A stretch of DNA of 64,000 bases from CBDEFX01 sp965237635 (GTDB lineage: Bacteria; Chloroflexota; Dehalococcoidia; Lucifugimonadales; CAUZJF01), in the NCBI GenBank assembly GCA_965237635.1, contig CBDEFX010000001.1, positions 744,001 through 808,000 of the forward strand, in the 5' to 3' direction. Of this stretch, positions 62,178-64,000 are shown piece by piece (the first letter of the stretch is position 1; each line of letters opens with the position of its first letter). The translations under genes were made by a program, and so were the position numbers. The notes beneath the pieces were generated by a model that was not told the origin of the DNA, did no database searches, and saw only the letters and a program-made list of their open reading frames with translations.

Positions 62178-62588
62178 ATGGCGGGGATGAACAAGATGCT
62201 GCTGATCGGCAACGTCGGCGCCGACCCGGAGATGCGATACACGCCTAACGGTAACCCGGTCACAACGTTCCGAGTGGCAACCAGCCGCAGGTACACGACC
62301 GCCGAAGGTGAGCAGCGCGAGGAGACCGAATGGTTCAGGGTTTCCGCGTGGAACCGCCTGGCGGAGACCTGCAATCAGTATGTGACCAAGGGCATGAAGG
62401 TATACGTCGAAGGAAGACTGAAGAGCGACGAGTGGGTAGGACAAGACGGCGAGAAGCGGTTCGGTATGGAGATAACCGCAAACGACGTGAGGTTCCTCGA
62501 CCGGGCGCCCGGAGGTGAGCCAGCGGCTGAGGGTCAGCCGGCTGCCGTGGAGGCCGAGCCTAGCGATGCCGAAGACCTGCCCTGGTAG
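62178..62588 (+). CDS. ssb: Single-stranded DNA-binding protein
   Basis: 136 residues. NKMLLIGNVGADPEMRYTPNGNPVTTFRVATSR and EETEWFRVSAWNRLAETCNQYVTKGMKVYVEGRLKSDEW form the OB fold (about 5-110). The acidic tail ends EDLPW, the usual partner-binding tip. ATG overlaps the end of rpsF with GAGCCGGTTG upstream. It binds single-stranded DNA in replication and repair. Confidence 0.96.
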   Translation: MAGMNKMLLIGNVGADPEMRYTPNGNPVTTFRVATSRRYTTAEGEQREETEWFRVSAWNRLAETCNQYVTKGMKVYVEGRLKSDEWVGQDGEKRFGMEITANDVRFLDRAPGGEPAAEGQPAAVEAEPSDAEDLPW

Positions 62589-62620
62589 GACCTGACCTAA
62601 AAGGAAAGAGGACTAAGAAA

Positions 62621-62908
62621 GTGACGAGTCAACGCGGTTCGGGACCCAGTAGGGGCGGCGGATTTAGAAGAGGCAGACCTCGGTATTTCGCGCGGAGAAA
62701 AGTCTGCGCATTCTGCGTCAACAAGATCAACTACATCGACTACAAGGACGTCTCGGTCCTGAGAAGGTATCTTTCCGACCAGGCCCGTATCGCGTCGAGA
62801 CGCCAGTCCGGTTGCTGCTCCAAGCACCAGCGCGGCGTAGCTGCAGCAATCAAACGTGCGCGGCACCTCGCGATGCTGCCCGTCAGCCGCGTCCACCGCG
62901 TGGACTAG
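62621..62908 (+). CDS. rpsR: 30S ribosomal protein S18
   Basis: 95 residues, GTG start at 62621 with AAAGGAAAGAGG upstream. A basic N-terminal tail (RGGGFRRGRPRYFARRK) precedes VCAFCVNKINYIDYKDVSVLRRYLSDQARIASRRQSGCCSKHQRGVAAAIKRARHLAMLPV. The CAFC and CCSKH residues mark the zinc-binding (C+) paralogue. Last gene of the operon, 32 bp after ssb. Confidence 0.95.
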   Translation: MTSQRGSGPSRGGGFRRGRPRYFARRKVCAFCVNKINYIDYKDVSVLRRYLSDQARIASRRQSGCCSKHQRGVAAAIKRARHLAMLPVSRVHRVD

Positions 62909-63090
62909 CTCCCGCCGGACCTCGTATAATCGCGGGCGTATCCGTCACCCCTCTTTCCACCCCTACGCGGACGGCCACTAGTCTGTAGTCAGTCCCAGGT
63001 ATCTCATCCGGGGTCCATCGGATCTTGAGCGTTCGCCTCACGAACGCATGATACTATGTGGCCTGCCCTGGGAGTCCTTCGCTAGGCATC

Positions 63091-63537
63091 ATGCAGTCAA
63101 CCAACCGACGACTCCGGCCTTCAATCATGCTGCCGGCCATTGCGGCCGGTGTCGTATTATTGAGCGCCGGGATGCTGGCGGCGGGCGCGGTGTGGCAAGA
63201 ACAAAGAGAGTCGAGCGGGTCGCCTGATCTCTCTAGCCTTGACGCGATCGCGTCGGCGCACTGGCACTCCTTGCTAGGCTGCTCCGCACTCAGGAGACTC
63301 GAGGGCGAGATGTCGACCTGGACAGAAGAGTCCGATATACCCGGGGAGGAATTCTTCCTTGCTCGGGCACAAGAGATCTACGAGAGCGACCAGCACACCA
63401 TTCTCAGCGCTCAGCCGGCCCTTCGAGACGCGTCTCTCGAGCTGATCGCGGCGGCAGCCCCCCTCGACACATTCGGGTTTACCCTGTCAAGGCTCAGGAT
63501 GGAGGAGGGGTGTAAGCAGAGGGGCTACTGGAAATGA
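63091..63537 (+). CDS. Membrane-anchored hypothetical protein
   Basis: 148 residues from ATG at 63091 (MQSTNRRLRPSIML). A single hydrophobic helix AIAAGVVLLSAGMLAAGAVW (about 16-35) follows a basic N-terminus, so it is likely an outward-facing anchored protein. The rest is helical and charged (LDAIASAHWHSLLGCSALRRLEGEM...). No family recognised. A possible promoter (TGGACT, 18 bp, TATAAT at about 62926) lies between rpsR and this gene. The ribosome site is weak. Confidence 0.5.
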   Translation: MQSTNRRLRPSIMLPAIAAGVVLLSAGMLAAGAVWQEQRESSGSPDLSSLDAIASAHWHSLLGCSALRRLEGEMSTWTEESDIPGEEFFLARAQEIYESDQHTILSAQPALRDASLELIAAAAPLDTFGFTLSRLRMEEGCKQRGYWK

Positions 63538-63562
63538 TCCGTTGGATATCCAGGAGAGTTCG

Positions 63563-64000
63563 GTGACGGACGAGACGAAAAGAGCAAACGAGCCAGCGGC
63601 CATCGGGATCGGGCTGTTGGGTATGGGGGTGGTTGGCTCCGGCGTAGCCAGGGTCCTATTCGAAAAGGGGGGCCTGCTGGCTGGCATCGTTGGTCGTCCC
63701 CTCTCGCTGAAGGGGGTCCTGCTGCGAGACCCAGGCAAGACACGCTCTTTCGATGTCCCTGCTGATCTGATCACGACCGATGTCCAGGCCATCATCGACA
63801 ACCCCGACATTGACATCGTCGTCGAGGCGATGGGCGGTCAGGACCCCGCGCTCGACTACATCGTCAGGAGCATCGAGTTGGGTAAACACCTGGCGACCGC
63901 CAACAAGGAGGTCATGGCCCGCCATGGACCGGACATCCTGGCCCTAGCACGGGAGAAGGGCGTCCATGTGCTGTTCGAGGCCAGCGTCGCCGGCGGCACT
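63563..64000 (+). CDS. hom: Homoserine dehydrogenase, N-terminal part (runs off the window)
   Basis: GTG at 63563 with CAGGAGAG 4-11 bases upstream. The first 146 residues include AAIGIGLLGMGVVGSGVARVLFEK, the NAD(P)-binding glycine motif, DIDIVVEAMGGQDPALDYIVRSIELGKHLATANKEVMARHG with the conserved TANK substrate segment, and FEASVAGGT at the window end. It makes homoserine from aspartate semialdehyde, on the way to Thr and Met. The frame has no stop before the window ends. Confidence 0.93.
   Translation, partial: MTDETKRANEPAAIGIGLLGMGVVGSGVARVLFEKGGLLAGIVGRPLSLKGVLLRDPGKTRSFDVPADLITTDVQAIIDNPDIDIVVEAMGGQDPALDYIVRSIELGKHLATANKEVMARHGPDILALAREKGVHVLFEASVAGGT

Noticed and set aside
1..64000. 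CRISPR array or phage structural genes
   Set aside because: Repeats are dispersed, not evenly spaced with unique spacers. No capsid, terminase, tail or Cas protein is visible.

Overview
The window looks like chromosomal DNA from an uncultured Chloroflexota bacterium of the Dehalococcoidia/SAR202 type. This rests on gene content (several LLM flavin/F420-type oxidoreductases, amidohydrolase, Gfo/Idh oxidoreductase, AIM24-family triplet, T-box leader, GTCATTCTGAG-type hairpin repeats) and on the moderately high GC. It is an inference, not a database result.

Layout. 0.5-5.1 kb: intact metabolic genes (nucleotidyltransferase, MetE-like protein, zinc ribbon, VTT membrane protein, YjbQ, LLM oxidoreductase). 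5.4-44.0 kb: a segment bounded by two same-orientation copies of one 1719-bp IS1380-family element whose outer flanks share the 5-mer CTTAG. Inside it are two more intact copies of that IS, an IS256 element, a decayed second IS256-type element, an IS3 element, and many broken genes (Gfo/Idh, an unrecognised ORF, amine oxidase, GIY-YIG nuclease, recombinase). It also holds intact housekeeping genes: AIM24 x3, a glycoside hydrolase, ftsH, an aminotransferase, ribF-tyrS, two tRNA-Pro, an amidohydrolase and acetoacetyl-CoA synthetase. 44.0-49.6 kb: an RNase II/R-type gene, LLM oxidoreductase, VOC protein, sialidase-like protein and a sigma-region-4 protein. 49.7-51.5 kb: a small AT-richer island with a HicB-like remnant, a transposase remnant, dCTP deaminase and an unknown gene. 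51.6-56.4 kb: a T-box leader, a methyltransferase with an in-frame stop, and ileS. 56.4-64 kb: HtrA, YihY, a complete IS1182-type element, an unknown two-repeat protein, the rpsF-ssb-rpsR operon, a membrane-anchored unknown and the start of homoserine dehydrogenase.

The main story is repeat and mobile-element biology. Three 163-bp MITEs with exact 4-bp target duplications carry the terminal repeats of the IS1182-type element at 58.8-60.8 kb. One flavin amine oxidase gene was broken by two of these MITEs, by an IS256 (8-bp duplication) that itself holds an IS1380 copy (5-bp duplication), and by one extra base in a G7 run. Removing all insertions and that base restores a 458-codon frame exactly. 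A GIY-YIG nuclease gene is restored the same way by removing another IS1380 copy. A 93-bp repeat with TTGCCAGAATC ends occurs four times, each time upstream of a gene and in the same orientation relative to it. A short palindrome built on TCCCGATGC is nested inside several unrelated hairpin repeats. Many genes carry a single frameshift or nonsense change, so either decay is under way or the assembly has residual indel errors.
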